Assembly (NCBI GenBank): GCA_013286575.1
Contig: JABDFL010000005.1
Coordinates: 1-50,253, forward strand
Direction of reading: 5' to 3'
Origin: Candidatus Omnitrophota bacterium
GTDB taxonomy: Bacteria > Omnitrophota > Gorgyraeia > Zapsychrales > Fredricksoniimonadaceae
Length of the DNA stretch: 50,253 nt
Of the stretch, positions 37,464 to 47,192 are shown piece after piece. Every line of letters begins with the position of its first letter. Position 1 is the first letter of the stretch. Position numbers and translations under genes: made by a program. The notes beneath the pieces are model-generated. The model was not told where the DNA came from. It saw only the letters and a list, made by a program, of their open reading frames with translations, and searched no databases.

Positions 37464-38758
37464 AGAGAATATCTTTTTATACATTCGGCTGCCGTTTAAA
37501 CCAATCAGAAACAGCTTCTATCCAGAATTCTTTCCGGCAGGGTGGTTATCAGGTTGTGGGTTTTGATGAGCCCTCTGATATTGTGGTCATCAATACCTGT
37601 ACCGTGACCGAAGGGGGAGATGCTGACACGCGCCATTTGGTGCATAAGGTCAACCGGCAAAATCCCGCTGCCCGCATTGCCTTGGTCGGTTGCCAGGCGC
37701 AGGTACAAAAAGAGCAATTGGCTGATTTGCCGAATGTGCGTTGGATCGTTGGCAATGGCCGTAAAATGGATTTGGTGTCGGTATTTAATGAATATCCCAA
37801 GCCTGCGGTTGCGCAGCTCGTCACGCCCACCATCGAACGGGAGCCTTTTACGTCACCCATGGCTTCCATTGATCATGACCATACGCGGGCCAACATAAAA
37901 ATCCAGGACGGCTGCGATTTTTTCTGTTCATTTTGCGAAATCCCTTATGCCCGCGGCCGGGCCCGCAGCCGGGTGTTTGAAGATATTTTTACAGAAGCCA
38001 ATGCCCTTGTTGCTGCCGGCCATAAAGAATTGATTTTAACCGGTATTAATATCGGCACCTATTCTTATCAGGATAAAACGCTCATGGATGTCATCAAAGC
38101 CATGAATGCTCTTGAAGGCCTGGAGCGCTTGCGCATTTCATCGATTGAGCCGACAACCATTTCAACGGATATATTTAATTATATGAGCGCAGGCAATAAG
38201 CTTTGCCGTTATCTGCATATCCCTTTGCAAAGCGGGGATGATGAGATTTTGCAGGGGATGAAACGTAAATACACCCTCGATGAATTCAGCGATTTTGTCC
38301 GTCAGGCCCATTCCCAAGTGCCGCATATATGTATCGGTACGGATGTGATCGTGGGCTTTCCCGGTGAGACGGACGCGCATTTTGGGCGGACAGTCGATAT
38401 TTTAAGAGAATTACCCATCCATTATTTCCACGTTTTTAGTTATTCGCCCCGGCATGTGGCCAAAAGCCGTTTGATGGAAACCTTGCCTGCAGAAGTGATT
38501 TCAGAGCGCAGCCAAATCTTGCGTGACTTAAGTCAGCGTAAGCGCCGTATATTCCAGGAATCATTATTGGGAAGCGTGCAAACGGTTTTATTTGAAAATC
38601 CTAAAGGTGACGGATGGCAAAACGGCCTGACCGATAATTATGTGCGCGTCAAAGTTAAAGGATCACGTAATTTATTCAATCAAATTCTGCCTGTCCGTCT
38701 GGAACATATCGATGGCCAGCTTGTAGTGGGAAAGATAGCGGATTTAGGGAATGATTAA
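37460..38758 (+). CDS. mtaB: tRNA t6A37 methylthiotransferase MtaB
   Basis: Radical SAM CDFFCSFCEIPYARGRARSR; FYTFGCRLNQSET; ATGA overlap with previous gene. Confidence 0.93.
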   Translation: MKRISFYTFGCRLNQSETASIQNSFRQGGYQVVGFDEPSDIVVINTCTVTEGGDADTRHLVHKVNRQNPAARIALVGCQAQVQKEQLADLPNVRWIVGNGRKMDLVSVFNEYPKPAVAQLVTPTIEREPFTSPMASIDHDHTRANIKIQDGCDFFCSFCEIPYARGRARSRVFEDIFTEANALVAAGHKELILTGINIGTYSYQDKTLMDVIKAMNALEGLERLRISSIEPTTISTDIFNYMSAGNKLCRYLHIPLQSGDDEILQGMKRKYTLDEFSDFVRQAHSQVPHICIGTDVIVGFPGETDAHFGRTVDILRELPIHYFHVFSYSPRHVAKSRLMETLPAEVISERSQILRDLSQRKRRIFQESLLGSVQTVLFENPKGDGWQNGLTDNYVRVKVKGSRNLFNQILPVRLEHIDGQLVVGKIADLGND

Positions 38759-39014
38759 AAAAGCGCCTCGCGGTCCATATTGGGCATACATGGTGCAATG
38801 TCAATACGGCACCTATTATGCCGGCTGGACTAATGATTTAAAAAAGAGGATTGCGGCACACAACGAGGGGACAGGCGCTAAATACCTGCGAGGCAAGGGG
38901 CCGGTTAAACTGGTCTATAAAAGAAAATTCAACACCCTCAAAAAAGCACAGGCCCAAGAGAGATTGATCAAAAGCCTTACAAGGAAAAAGAAAGAAGCAT
39001 TGCTATATGAATAA
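38751..39014 (+). CDS. GIY-YIG nuclease family protein
   Basis: YWAYMVQCQYGTYYAGWTNDLKKRIAAHNEGTGAKYLRGKGPVKLVY. Confidence 0.93.
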   Translation: MIKKAPRGPYWAYMVQCQYGTYYAGWTNDLKKRIAAHNEGTGAKYLRGKGPVKLVYKRKFNTLKKAQAQERLIKSLTRKKKEALLYE

Positions 39015-40821
39015 ACGTCTGGAATGGCTTTTACTGCTTGCCCTGGCCGCAGGCGGTATTTTTTTATGGTACCGGCTTGCCTTGCCGCGTTATCAATCCA
39101 TTGACCTGTCCATCAGCCAGTCAAAAGCTGTTGATATTGCAAAAACATTTTTGAAGGCCCGGCGCGGGGTTGATATCCATCGGTATAGAATGGCGGTGTC
39201 CTTTGATGTGGATGAAAGCACCGACCGGTATTTGCAAAAAACCCTGGGTATTGCAGCTTCCCAGCAATTGGTCCGCCGCCTGCATTATGATTTGTTCTGT
39301 TGGGTGGTCCGTTTCTTTAAAGAAAAACAAAAGGAAGAGTTCAAGGTCGCTGTCAGCTCTGCCACGGGCGAGGTGGTTGGCTTTAGCCATCTCATTGAGG
39401 ATACGGCATTCCGGCCTTTGGTCGATAAAGAAAAAGCCCGCGCATTTGCTTTTAACTTTTTGAAAACCACCTTTGCCTTTGATCCCGCCCGATTTATTAT
39501 TCACGGTGAGGATGTCAAAAAATATGATAATCGCCTGGAATATGTTTTTAGCTGGCAGGACAAGGATGTCGATATTCCCTGGAATAAAAGTAAAGAAAAA
39601 GGCCGCGCCAAGCTCCTGACGGATGTTACCGTGTCCGGCAATGAGGTCCTTGCTTTTGATAAATCTCAATTTGAAATCCCCGACGGTTTTAACCGCTATG
39701 TGGACAACCTTAAACAGACCGGCCAAAACCTGACCCTGATATTCCGCATTCTTTATTTAGCGCTTTTGACCATAGCCATCGTGGTCGTTGTCAACCGCAA
39801 ACACCAGGTGGTGGCCCGCAGCGTAAAACCGTTTTATGTCGCCATTGGGACGGGTATTTTTGTTTTGATGGCGCTGGATGTGTTAAACAGTTATCAGAAC
39901 CTCTTGTTTGACTATCAAACCACCCAGTCGCTGGGGGATTATATGGTCAGGCAATTTATTGAGAATATCATCGGGCCGTTTTTCATCGCGGTTGCTTTTG
40001 CCTTGCCGGCCCTGGCAGGGGAGTCGTTGCGTTTTGAAGCCGCTCCCCAGAAAAAAGACAGGGCTTTTTTAAGTACGCTTTTATCTTCTTTTTGCTCTAT
40101 CAGCATAGCCCGCCAGATTTTTGTCGGATATATGGCGGCGGCAGTGATTTTAGGGGCACAGGCATTTATCTATGATCTGGGTTTTAAATACTGCGGGGTT
40201 TGGGATGAATTGTCATGGCTGACACAGGCCTCCACAAGCCTGTTCCCCGCATTTACAGCCCTGGCCATCGGCTTTCAGGCTTCTTTTTCAGAAGAAGCGA
40301 TGTTCCGTTTATTCGCCATTAATTTGTTTAAGAAATACGGCGTTCCAACCATTATCGCCGTATTTTTGAGTGCCGCGATGTGGGGCTTTGGCCATACAGG
40401 CTATGAGATTTTCCCTATGTGGTTTAGGGGTGTGGAAGTCACCAGTATCGGGATTGTCATGGGGATCTTTTATTTACGTTTTGGTTTTATGTGCGTGATT
40501 GCCGCCCATTTTTTGATCGATTCATTTTTGTCCGGCCTGCCGTATCTATTAAATCCGCGCGCCTCTTTTGATTTTTATTCCTCGTTGGCCGTGATCACCT
40601 TGCCCCTATTATTGGCCTTGATCGCTTTAATTTTTAATAGAAATACCCCGGAGAAACCTTTAAGCATACGCTTTAATCCCCAACAGCAGTTTAATTATAA
40701 ATTACTGCAGGAATTGTGTGCTTCTAAAACTTCCGGGGAATTGATTGCTTTGAAAAAAGACCTCCAGCGCCACGGTTGGGACGCGGCCATCATTGAACGT
40801 GTTTTTGAAAATAAGAATTAG
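39007..40821 (+). CDS. CPBP-family intramembrane metalloprotease with N-terminal PepSY-like repeats
   Basis: EEAMFR motif, HTGYE, AAHFLIDSFL; N-terminal PepSY-like segments (SKAVDIAKTFLKARRG, KEKARAFAFNFLKTTF). Confidence 0.82.
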   Translation: MNKRLEWLLLLALAAGGIFLWYRLALPRYQSIDLSISQSKAVDIAKTFLKARRGVDIHRYRMAVSFDVDESTDRYLQKTLGIAASQQLVRRLHYDLFCWVVRFFKEKQKEEFKVAVSSATGEVVGFSHLIEDTAFRPLVDKEKARAFAFNFLKTTFAFDPARFIIHGEDVKKYDNRLEYVFSWQDKDVDIPWNKSKEKGRAKLLTDVTVSGNEVLAFDKSQFEIPDGFNRYVDNLKQTGQNLTLIFRILYLALLTIAIVVVVNRKHQVVARSVKPFYVAIGTGIFVLMALDVLNSYQNLLFDYQTTQSLGDYMVRQFIENIIGPFFIAVAFALPALAGESLRFEAAPQKKDRAFLSTLLSSFCSISIARQIFVGYMAAAVILGAQAFIYDLGFKYCGVWDELSWLTQASTSLFPAFTALAIGFQASFSEEAMFRLFAINLFKKYGVPTIIAVFLSAAMWGFGHTGYEIFPMWFRGVEVTSIGIVMGIFYLRFGFMCVIAAHFLIDSFLSGLPYLLNPRASFDFYSSLAVITLPLLLALIALIFNRNTPEKPLSIRFNPQQQFNYKLLQELCASKTSGELIALKKDLQRHGWDAAIIERVFENKN

Positions 40822-40938
40822 GCTTGCCGCTTGAGGGGTGAGGGGTATAATTACCGGATGTCCTGATATATCTAAAAGAGTTTCTTTACAGACCTTGGGT
40901 TATCTGGTATAAAAGATTCCACTTTTGGATTTATCAAA

Positions 40939-41014
40939 GGGCCTTTAGCTCATCCGGTAGAGCATCTGACTCTTAATCAGAGGGTGGCTGGTTCGAGTCC
41001 AGCAAGGCCCACCA
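40939..41014 (+). tRNA. tRNA-Lys(CTT), CCA encoded
   Basis: GGGCCTT/AAGGCCC acceptor, TCTGA-CTCTTAA-TCAGA anticodon arm, GGTTCGAGTCC T-arm, ACCA end. Confidence 0.97.
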
Positions 41015-41038
41015 TTTTTAAAGTAATTTTTAAATTTC

Positions 41039-41860
41039 ATGCCCTCTAAAACCATAGATATCGAGTCTCTCAAAAAGAAAGCCGTGATTTTCCGTCGGGA
41101 TATTTTAGAGACCCTGGAAGCTTCCGGTTCCGGCCATCCGGGTGGTTCCCTTTCCGCCGTTGAAATCTTCCTCACACTGTACGGTTATCAAATCAATCAT
41201 AAGCCGGATGATCCGCGTTGGGAAGGCCGTGACCGCGTGATTGTTTCCAAGGGGCACGTTTCTCCGGTGGTTTATGTGACGCTGGCGAATTTTGGCTATT
41301 TCCCCAAGGAAGAATTAAAAACATTCCGTAAGTTTGGCGCAAGGCTGCAGGGCCATGTGCACACCAAGGTCCCGGGAGTGGAATTTAGCACGGGGTCACT
41401 CGGCCATGGCTTGTCTTTTGCTAATGGCATTGCCTTGGGTGCCCGGATGGCGGCCAAGGATTTTAAAGTTTATTGTGTGATGGGGGACGGAGAGATCCAG
41501 GAAGGCTCGGTCTGGGAAGCGGCCATGACTGCAGCCCATCATAAACTGGACCATGTCTGTGCCATCATCGACTGTAATAAGGTGCAGGAAAACGGGACTA
41601 CCAATGAAATCAAGAGTTTGGAGCCGTTACGGGACAAGTGGGCTGCTTTTGGCTGGCATGTTCTTGAAATTGACGGAAATAGCATTGAAGCTTTGAAGGT
41701 GGCGTTTGATGAATTTAATAGCATTAAGGGCAAGCCCACGGTGATCATTGCCAATACCATTAAAGGCAAAGGTGTTTCTTTTATGGAAGGTAAAAGCGCC
41801 TGGCATGGCAAGGCGCCGAATAAAGAGCAATTGGTCCAGGCCTTGGCGGAATTAAAATAA
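41039..41860 (+). CDS. transketolase N-terminal subunit
   Basis: GHPGGSLSAVEI, GDGEIQEGSVWEAAMTAAHHKLDHVCAIID. Confidence 0.95.
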   Translation: MPSKTIDIESLKKKAVIFRRDILETLEASGSGHPGGSLSAVEIFLTLYGYQINHKPDDPRWEGRDRVIVSKGHVSPVVYVTLANFGYFPKEELKTFRKFGARLQGHVHTKVPGVEFSTGSLGHGLSFANGIALGARMAAKDFKVYCVMGDGEIQEGSVWEAAMTAAHHKLDHVCAIIDCNKVQENGTTNEIKSLEPLRDKWAAFGWHVLEIDGNSIEALKVAFDEFNSIKGKPTVIIANTIKGKGVSFMEGKSAWHGKAPNKEQLVQALAELK

Positions 41861-42808
41861 ATGGAAATTAAACCTACCCCCACAAGAGACGGATTCGGCG
41901 AAGAGTTGGCGGCTTTAGGAAAAACCAATCCTAATATCGTAGTGACTTCCGGGGACCTGGAAGATGCTACCCGTGCGGAATATTTTAAAAAAGAATTTCC
42001 TGAGCGGTTTTTTAATTTAGGCATCACGGAGCAGGATGTGGTGGGTACAGCCGCAGGCTTGAGCACCATGGGCTATGTGGCTTTTGCCACTTCATTTGCG
42101 GTATTCCTGACCAACCGTGCTTATGACATGATCCGCATGGATGTCTGTTACAATAATTTGAATGTGAAGGTCGTTTGTTCCCATGGCGGGGTCACTGTCG
42201 GTGAAGACGGGGCCAGTGCCCAATGTTTGGAAGATTTTGCCATCATGCGCGTGCTTCCTAATATGAGGGTCATCTGTCCTTGTGATTATATTGAAGCTAA
42301 AAAAGCCACGCGTGCCATTACTAAGACCTTTGGCCCTTTTTATATGCGCACTTCCAGAGCGCCGCTTCCCATTTTGACTAAGGAAGCTGATCATTTTGTG
42401 ATCGGCCGTGCCAATGTCATGCGTAACGGTAAAGATGCTACGGTCATTGCCTGCGGCGTCATGGTCTCTGAGGCTTTGTCAGCAGCTGAAAAGTTAAAGC
42501 ATGAGGGCATTGACTTAAAGGTCGTGAATATGCACACCATCAAGCCTATTGATGTCCCAATGATCGTCAGCTCTGCCAAGGAAACCGGTGCTGTTGTTAC
42601 GGCGGAAGAGCATCAGACGGCGGGAGGCTTGGGTTCTGCGGTGGCTGAAGTATTGGGGCAGCATTTTCCATGTCCCATGGAAATGGTAGGGGTCAAAGAT
42701 TCTTTTGGAGAAAGCGGCAGCCCTGCCCAGTTATTGGCGCATTACGGGCTTAAAGATATCAATATTGCCGATGCTGTCAGAAAAGTGATCACTCGAAAAA
42801 AGGGATAA
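41861..42808 (+). CDS. transketolase C-terminal subunit
   Basis: TSGDLEDATRAEYFKKEFPERFFNLGITEQDVVGTAAGLS; directly follows N-subunit. Confidence 0.95.
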   Translation: MEIKPTPTRDGFGEELAALGKTNPNIVVTSGDLEDATRAEYFKKEFPERFFNLGITEQDVVGTAAGLSTMGYVAFATSFAVFLTNRAYDMIRMDVCYNNLNVKVVCSHGGVTVGEDGASAQCLEDFAIMRVLPNMRVICPCDYIEAKKATRAITKTFGPFYMRTSRAPLPILTKEADHFVIGRANVMRNGKDATVIACGVMVSEALSAAEKLKHEGIDLKVVNMHTIKPIDVPMIVSSAKETGAVVTAEEHQTAGGLGSAVAEVLGQHFPCPMEMVGVKDSFGESGSPAQLLAHYGLKDINIADAVRKVITRKKG

Positions 42809-42809
42809 T

Positions 42810-43898
42810 ATGACAAAATTACACGACATAGCTAAGCTTGGCCAGAGTTTATGGATTGATAATATCAGCCGTTCAATGATCACCGGTGGTAAGCTTAAAT
42901 CATTGATCGATCAGGGTTTGCGCGGGCAAACATCCAACCCCACCATTTTTAAACAGGCCATCAGCACAAGCACAGATTACGATGCCAGGATCCAGCAATT
43001 GGCAGAAAGCGGAAAATCCACTTTTGAAATTTACGATGAATTGACCATCAAGGATGTCCAGGACGCGGCAGATCTTTTCCGGGGCGTTTATGACAGTACC
43101 AAAGGCCTAGATGGTTATGTCAGCCTGGAAATCAATCCCAAATTAGGCAATGAACTTGATGCGCAGCTCAAAGAAGGCATGCGTTTATGGCAAAAGCTTA
43201 ACCGTCCTAATGTGATGATTAAGGTGCCGGCCACCAAAAATGGCCTGGGTGTGGTGGAAGCCCTGATTTCCCAAGGCATCAATGTCAATGTTACCCTGAT
43301 TTTTTCTGCGGAGCAGTATCAACAGGTGGTTTGGTCGTATCTTAAGGGTTTGAGCCATCTGGCCCAGGGCGGTGGAGATATTAAAAAGGTCCATTCAGTG
43401 GCCTCCATTTTTGTCAGCCGTATTGATACCAGCATTGACAAAAAACTTGAAGAGAAGTCGGTTTTAAGGGGGAAAGCAGCTGTGGCTAACTGTGAAATCG
43501 TTTACCACAAATTCCAGAATAGTTTTAGCGGCGGTGAATTCAAGGCGTTAAAGCTTAAAGGGGCCAATGTGCAGCGTGTTTTATGGGCCTCCACCGGGAC
43601 CAAGGACCCTCAATATAGCGATATTAAATATATTACGGAATTAATAGCGGCAGACACAGTCAATACCGTGCCTGATAAAACGCTGGAAGCGGTGTTAGAC
43701 CATGGTGTTGCAAAGACCGCCATGCCGGGCAGCGTGGCAGAAGCCCAGAAGACGATCGAGCAGCTGCGCCTCCTGGGTATTGATGTCGGGATGGTATGTA
43801 ATCAGTTATTGGAAGAGGGTTTGGCGTCATTTGAGAAATCTTTTGAAGAATTGACGACGAGTATTGAAGAGAAAACCAGGCGATTATGCGCCAAATGA
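42810..43898 (+). CDS. tal: transaldolase
   Basis: LGQSLWIDNISRSMI, GQTSNPTIFKQAI, NRPNVMIKVPATKNGL, NVNVTLIFS. Confidence 0.95.
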   Translation: MTKLHDIAKLGQSLWIDNISRSMITGGKLKSLIDQGLRGQTSNPTIFKQAISTSTDYDARIQQLAESGKSTFEIYDELTIKDVQDAADLFRGVYDSTKGLDGYVSLEINPKLGNELDAQLKEGMRLWQKLNRPNVMIKVPATKNGLGVVEALISQGINVNVTLIFSAEQYQQVVWSYLKGLSHLAQGGGDIKKVHSVASIFVSRIDTSIDKKLEEKSVLRGKAAVANCEIVYHKFQNSFSGGEFKALKLKGANVQRVLWASTGTKDPQYSDIKYITELIAADTVNTVPDKTLEAVLDHGVAKTAMPGSVAEAQKTIEQLRLLGIDVGMVCNQLLEEGLASFEKSFEELTTSIEEKTRRLCAK

Positions 43899-43950
43899 AA
43901 AATTAGAAGATTTTAATTGGAATATTTTAATAATCTGCTACAGTATATGC

Positions 43951-43972
43951 AGGATTAGAAGAAACTAATCTT
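43951..43972 (+). promoter_or_regulatory. 5' UTR hairpin GGATTAG-AAGAAA-CTAATCT upstream of the 54-aa ORF
   Basis: About 7-8 bp stem, 6-nt loop. Confidence 0.35.
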
Positions 43973-44034
43973 AAGATTTAAGAACTATTAACAACGGTAA
44001 GAGTCATTCTTATCACAATCAAGGAGGAGAAGTC

Positions 44035-44199
44035 ATGAACAAGAAATTAGTATTAGTTGCCGCTCTGGTTTTTGGTGTTGCAGGTTTGATGTTAGCTAAC
44101 ACAGTGAAAGCTCAAGATGCGACCAACACAGACAACAGCGATAATTCAGCGATGAATGCCGATAATTCTGCAGCTCCTGCAGCTCCAGCGGCTCAATAA
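44035..44199 (+). CDS. 54-aa secreted/periplasmic peptide (MNKKLVLVAALVFGVAGLMLANTVKAQDATNTDNSDNSAMNADNSAAPAAPAAQ)
   Basis: AAGGAGGA SD, signal-peptide-like N-terminus, own terminator; below ORF-track cutoff. Confidence 0.75.
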   Translation: MNKKLVLVAALVFGVAGLMLANTVKAQDATNTDNSDNSAMNADNSAAPAAPAAQ

Positions 44200-44227
44200 T
44201 TCTCGCTAAGAGAATATTGAACATCAC

Positions 44228-44266
44228 AATAACCCCGTATTCTAAAAAATACGGGGTTATTTTTTG
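44228..44266 (+). terminator. intrinsic terminator AATAACCCCGTATT-CTAAAA-AATACGGGGTTATTTTTT
   Basis: 14-bp perfect stem plus T-tract. Confidence 0.92.
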
Positions 44267-44311
44267 CGATTTCGCTGGCGGCTTGGCTTTCTATATATTA
44301 CACTATGGATA

Positions 44312-45790
44312 ATGGATTCTTGGAGAGGGATAACATCTTTAACTTATAGTCAGATCAAGGATTTACAGAACCAACGGCTGCATTCTTTTATCAATACCCA
44401 CGTCTATCCTTTTAGCCCCTATTACACCAAGCTTTTTGATGAGAAGAAAATTAATCCCCGGCATATCCGTACCAGGGAAGATTTAAAACGCATTCCTTAT
44501 ATTTCCAAATCCGATTTGATAGGCAAGGACAATCCGCAAAAATTCAAGGATTTCATCCTGCAGCCTGATAAAGAAAAGATCAGCCGGTATTGGCCCAAAT
44601 CACGTATTTTGGCGCGAGCGCTAAAATCCATGCTCTTAGGCCATCACCTGCAGGAGGATCTAGCCAAAGAGTTCCGTCCGGTGTTTATGACCTTTACCAC
44701 GGGAACGACCAATGCACCGGTGCCTTTTATGTATAGCCGTTATGATTTGGATAATTTGAATGTTTCGGGGGCCCGCATGGTCGGGCTTTTTGACATTAAG
44801 GGGGATGAGAGGATCATGAACCTTTTTCCCTTTGCCCCGCACCTGGCTTTTTGGCAGGTTTTTTTTGGCGCTATCGAGGCGGACCTTTTTGCGCTTTCCA
44901 CCGGCGGCGGCAAGGTCATGGGCACCGAAGGTAATTTAACGGCTTTGTTGAGGATCAAGCCTTCAGCCATTCTGGGTGTGCCAAGCTATATTTATCATCT
45001 GGTCCGTTACGCCCAGGAAAAAGGGCATGACCTTTCTTTTTTAAAGAAAATCGTCCTGGGGGCGGCCAAGGTCACCAGTGCCTATAAACAAAAATTATCA
45101 GAGATGTTGAGCGCCCAGGGGGCCAAAAATGTTTATATTTTCGGCACCTATGGATTTACCGAGGCGCGCACTGCCTGGGCCGAGTGTCCGGCGGAAAATC
45201 ATTTATCCAGCGGCTACCATCTTTATCCGGACAAGGAGATCTTTGAGATCATTGACCCTGAGACCGGCGAAGTCAAAGATGACGGCGCGGACGGTGAGTT
45301 GGTTTATACGAGCCTGGATTCACGGACAAGTGTGATGCTGCGTTACCGGACAGGTGACTTTGTTAAAGGCGGCATTACCCACGGGCCCTGCCCTTATTGC
45401 GGGCGCCAGACCCTGCGTTTGTCCTCAAACATTACGCGTTTGTCTGATAATAAAGATATACAGCTTTCCAAGGTCAAAGGGACCCTGGTCAATTTAAGCC
45501 ATTTTGCCGAGGTGCTCAGCGGCATCCCTCAAATCAATGAGTGGCAGTTGGAAATCCGCAAACATAAAAATGACCCTTATGAAGTTGATGAGATGGTGGT
45601 CTATGTCACGCCTCAGCCGGAAGTTAACCAAAGCGCCCTTTCTCAATTGATCAAGGATAAATTGACCGGCGCCACGGAAGTTTCACCCAATGAGATCAAG
45701 TTCATCCCCCTGGATGAAATGGTCAAGCGCCTTGAATTGGAAACAGCGAATAAGGAAAAGCGGATATTAGACAGCAGGCCAAAGGCTTAA
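44312..45790 (+). CDS. phenylacetate-CoA ligase-like AMP-forming acyl-CoA ligase
   Basis: TFTTGTTNAPVPFMYS, GTYGFTEARTAWAECP, RYRTGDFV; ATG 44312 preferred over TTG 44264 inside the terminator. Confidence 0.82.
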   Translation: MDSWRGITSLTYSQIKDLQNQRLHSFINTHVYPFSPYYTKLFDEKKINPRHIRTREDLKRIPYISKSDLIGKDNPQKFKDFILQPDKEKISRYWPKSRILARALKSMLLGHHLQEDLAKEFRPVFMTFTTGTTNAPVPFMYSRYDLDNLNVSGARMVGLFDIKGDERIMNLFPFAPHLAFWQVFFGAIEADLFALSTGGGKVMGTEGNLTALLRIKPSAILGVPSYIYHLVRYAQEKGHDLSFLKKIVLGAAKVTSAYKQKLSEMLSAQGAKNVYIFGTYGFTEARTAWAECPAENHLSSGYHLYPDKEIFEIIDPETGEVKDDGADGELVYTSLDSRTSVMLRYRTGDFVKGGITHGPCPYCGRQTLRLSSNITRLSDNKDIQLSKVKGTLVNLSHFAEVLSGIPQINEWQLEIRKHKNDPYEVDEMVVYVTPQPEVNQSALSQLIKDKLTGATEVSPNEIKFIPLDEMVKRLELETANKEKRILDSRPKA

Positions 45791-45806
45791 CAAAGGAAGG
45801 AAGAAT

Positions 45807-47084
45807 ATGGAAAGAATAGCGATAGTCGACGGTATACGCACCCCGTTTTCAAAAATGGGGGCGAATTTCAATTATTTGAGCGCCCAGGAATTAGGGCGTA
45901 TTGCCGCGCGTGAATTGATTGAGCGCATGAGCTTGGATGTTAAGCTCATTGATGAGGTGATTTTCGGGTGCGTTGGCCAACCAGCGGACGCGGCCAATAT
46001 TGCCCGCGTCATTGCTCTTCTTGCCGGTGTTCCTAAAACCACACCTGCTTTTACCGTGCATCGCAATTGCGCTTCGGGCATTGAAGCAGTGGCCCAGGCC
46101 GCCATCAAGATCAGGGCAGGGGAAGGTGTCTGCTATTTGACCGGCGGTACTGAATCTATGAGCAATATCCCGTTTTTTCTTTCCAAAGAGTATCAGGAGA
46201 TCCTCACTGAAATTTCGCGCGCGAAGACCCTGCCGGCCAAATTGCAGGGCTTTGCCAAAATACGGCCGCATCATTTTTTGATGCCGAAGATCGGGTTGCA
46301 GTTGGGCTTGACCGACCCTGTCTGCGGCCTGAACATGGGGCAGACAGCTGAAGTATTGGTCAAGGAATTTGGTATCACCCGCCGTGAACAGGATGAATTT
46401 TCTTTAGCCAGCCATCAGAAAGCCATTGCCGCGCGGGCGATTCTTCGAGAGGAAATCGTTCCTGTAATTCCGGGCCCAAAATATAAAGAAGCGGTGTTGG
46501 ATGATAACGGCCCGCGCGAAGGCCAGACGATCGAAGCCTTGGCCAAATTAAAACCTTTTTTTGAAAAAGGCACGGGGACTGTGACTGCGGGAAATTCCAG
46601 CCAGATCACAGACGGTGCTTGTGCGATTTTAGTGATGGGCGAATCACGCGCCAAGGAATTAGGCTTGAAACCTTTGGGGTACCTGCGTAGTTTTGCCTTT
46701 GTGGGAGTTGAACCTAACCGCATGGGCATCGGCCCGGCGCATGCCATACCCCTGGCGTTAAAGAAGGCAGGCATGAAATTCTCCGATATGCAGGCTTTTG
46801 AGATCAACGAAGCTTTTGCCGCACAGGCTTTGGCTTGCGTGCGCGCCTTAGCATCAGATAAATTCACCAAAGACTTCGGTTACGAAGGTTATACCGGTGC
46901 CATTGATCCGGCGAAGTTAAATGTCCATGGCGGGGCCATTGCCCTGGGCCATCCGGTTGGTGTTACAGGAGCAAGGATCATATTAACCATGCTCAAACAT
47001 TTAAACCGCGCCAATCTCAATGTCGGCATCGTGTCTTTATGTATCGGCGGCGGCCAGGGGGCTGCAGTAGTTTTAGAGAGATAG
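45807..47084 (+). CDS. acetyl-CoA acyltransferase (thiolase)
   Basis: NCASGIEAVAQA, GGTESMSNIP, NVHGGAIALGHPVGVTGARI, CIGGGQGAA. Confidence 0.95.
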   Translation: MERIAIVDGIRTPFSKMGANFNYLSAQELGRIAARELIERMSLDVKLIDEVIFGCVGQPADAANIARVIALLAGVPKTTPAFTVHRNCASGIEAVAQAAIKIRAGEGVCYLTGGTESMSNIPFFLSKEYQEILTEISRAKTLPAKLQGFAKIRPHHFLMPKIGLQLGLTDPVCGLNMGQTAEVLVKEFGITRREQDEFSLASHQKAIAARAILREEIVPVIPGPKYKEAVLDDNGPREGQTIEALAKLKPFFEKGTGTVTAGNSSQITDGACAILVMGESRAKELGLKPLGYLRSFAFVGVEPNRMGIGPAHAIPLALKKAGMKFSDMQAFEINEAFAAQALACVRALASDKFTKDFGYEGYTGAIDPAKLNVHGGAIALGHPVGVTGARIILTMLKHLNRANLNVGIVSLCIGGGQGAAVVLER

Positions 47085-47087
47085 CGT

Positions 47088-47175
47088 ATCATCGGGTGAC
47101 CGAGGGAGGGGCATCCCTAGCGAGCGCAGGCTTTTGCGAGCACGCTGGGGAAACCCGAGGGCAGGACCCGATGAT
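47088..47175. repeat. 88-nt structured palindromic element between thiolase and fadJ
   Basis: Outer 10-bp perfect stem ATCATCGGGT/ACCCGATGAT, GGG/CCC, inner 8-bp stem CCCTAGCG/CGCTGGGG, apical CGCA/TGCG. Confidence 0.6.
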
Positions 47176-47192
47176 CAGCATAAGGAGAGAAT

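Noticed and set aside
41861-42808. Split transketolase as a possible broken gene
   Set aside because: Separate N- and C-subunit transketolases are common in bacteria and both frames are intact.
44264-44311. N-terminal extension of the acyl-CoA ligase starting at TTG 44264
   Set aside because: It begins inside the terminator T-tract; ATG at 44312 is more plausible.
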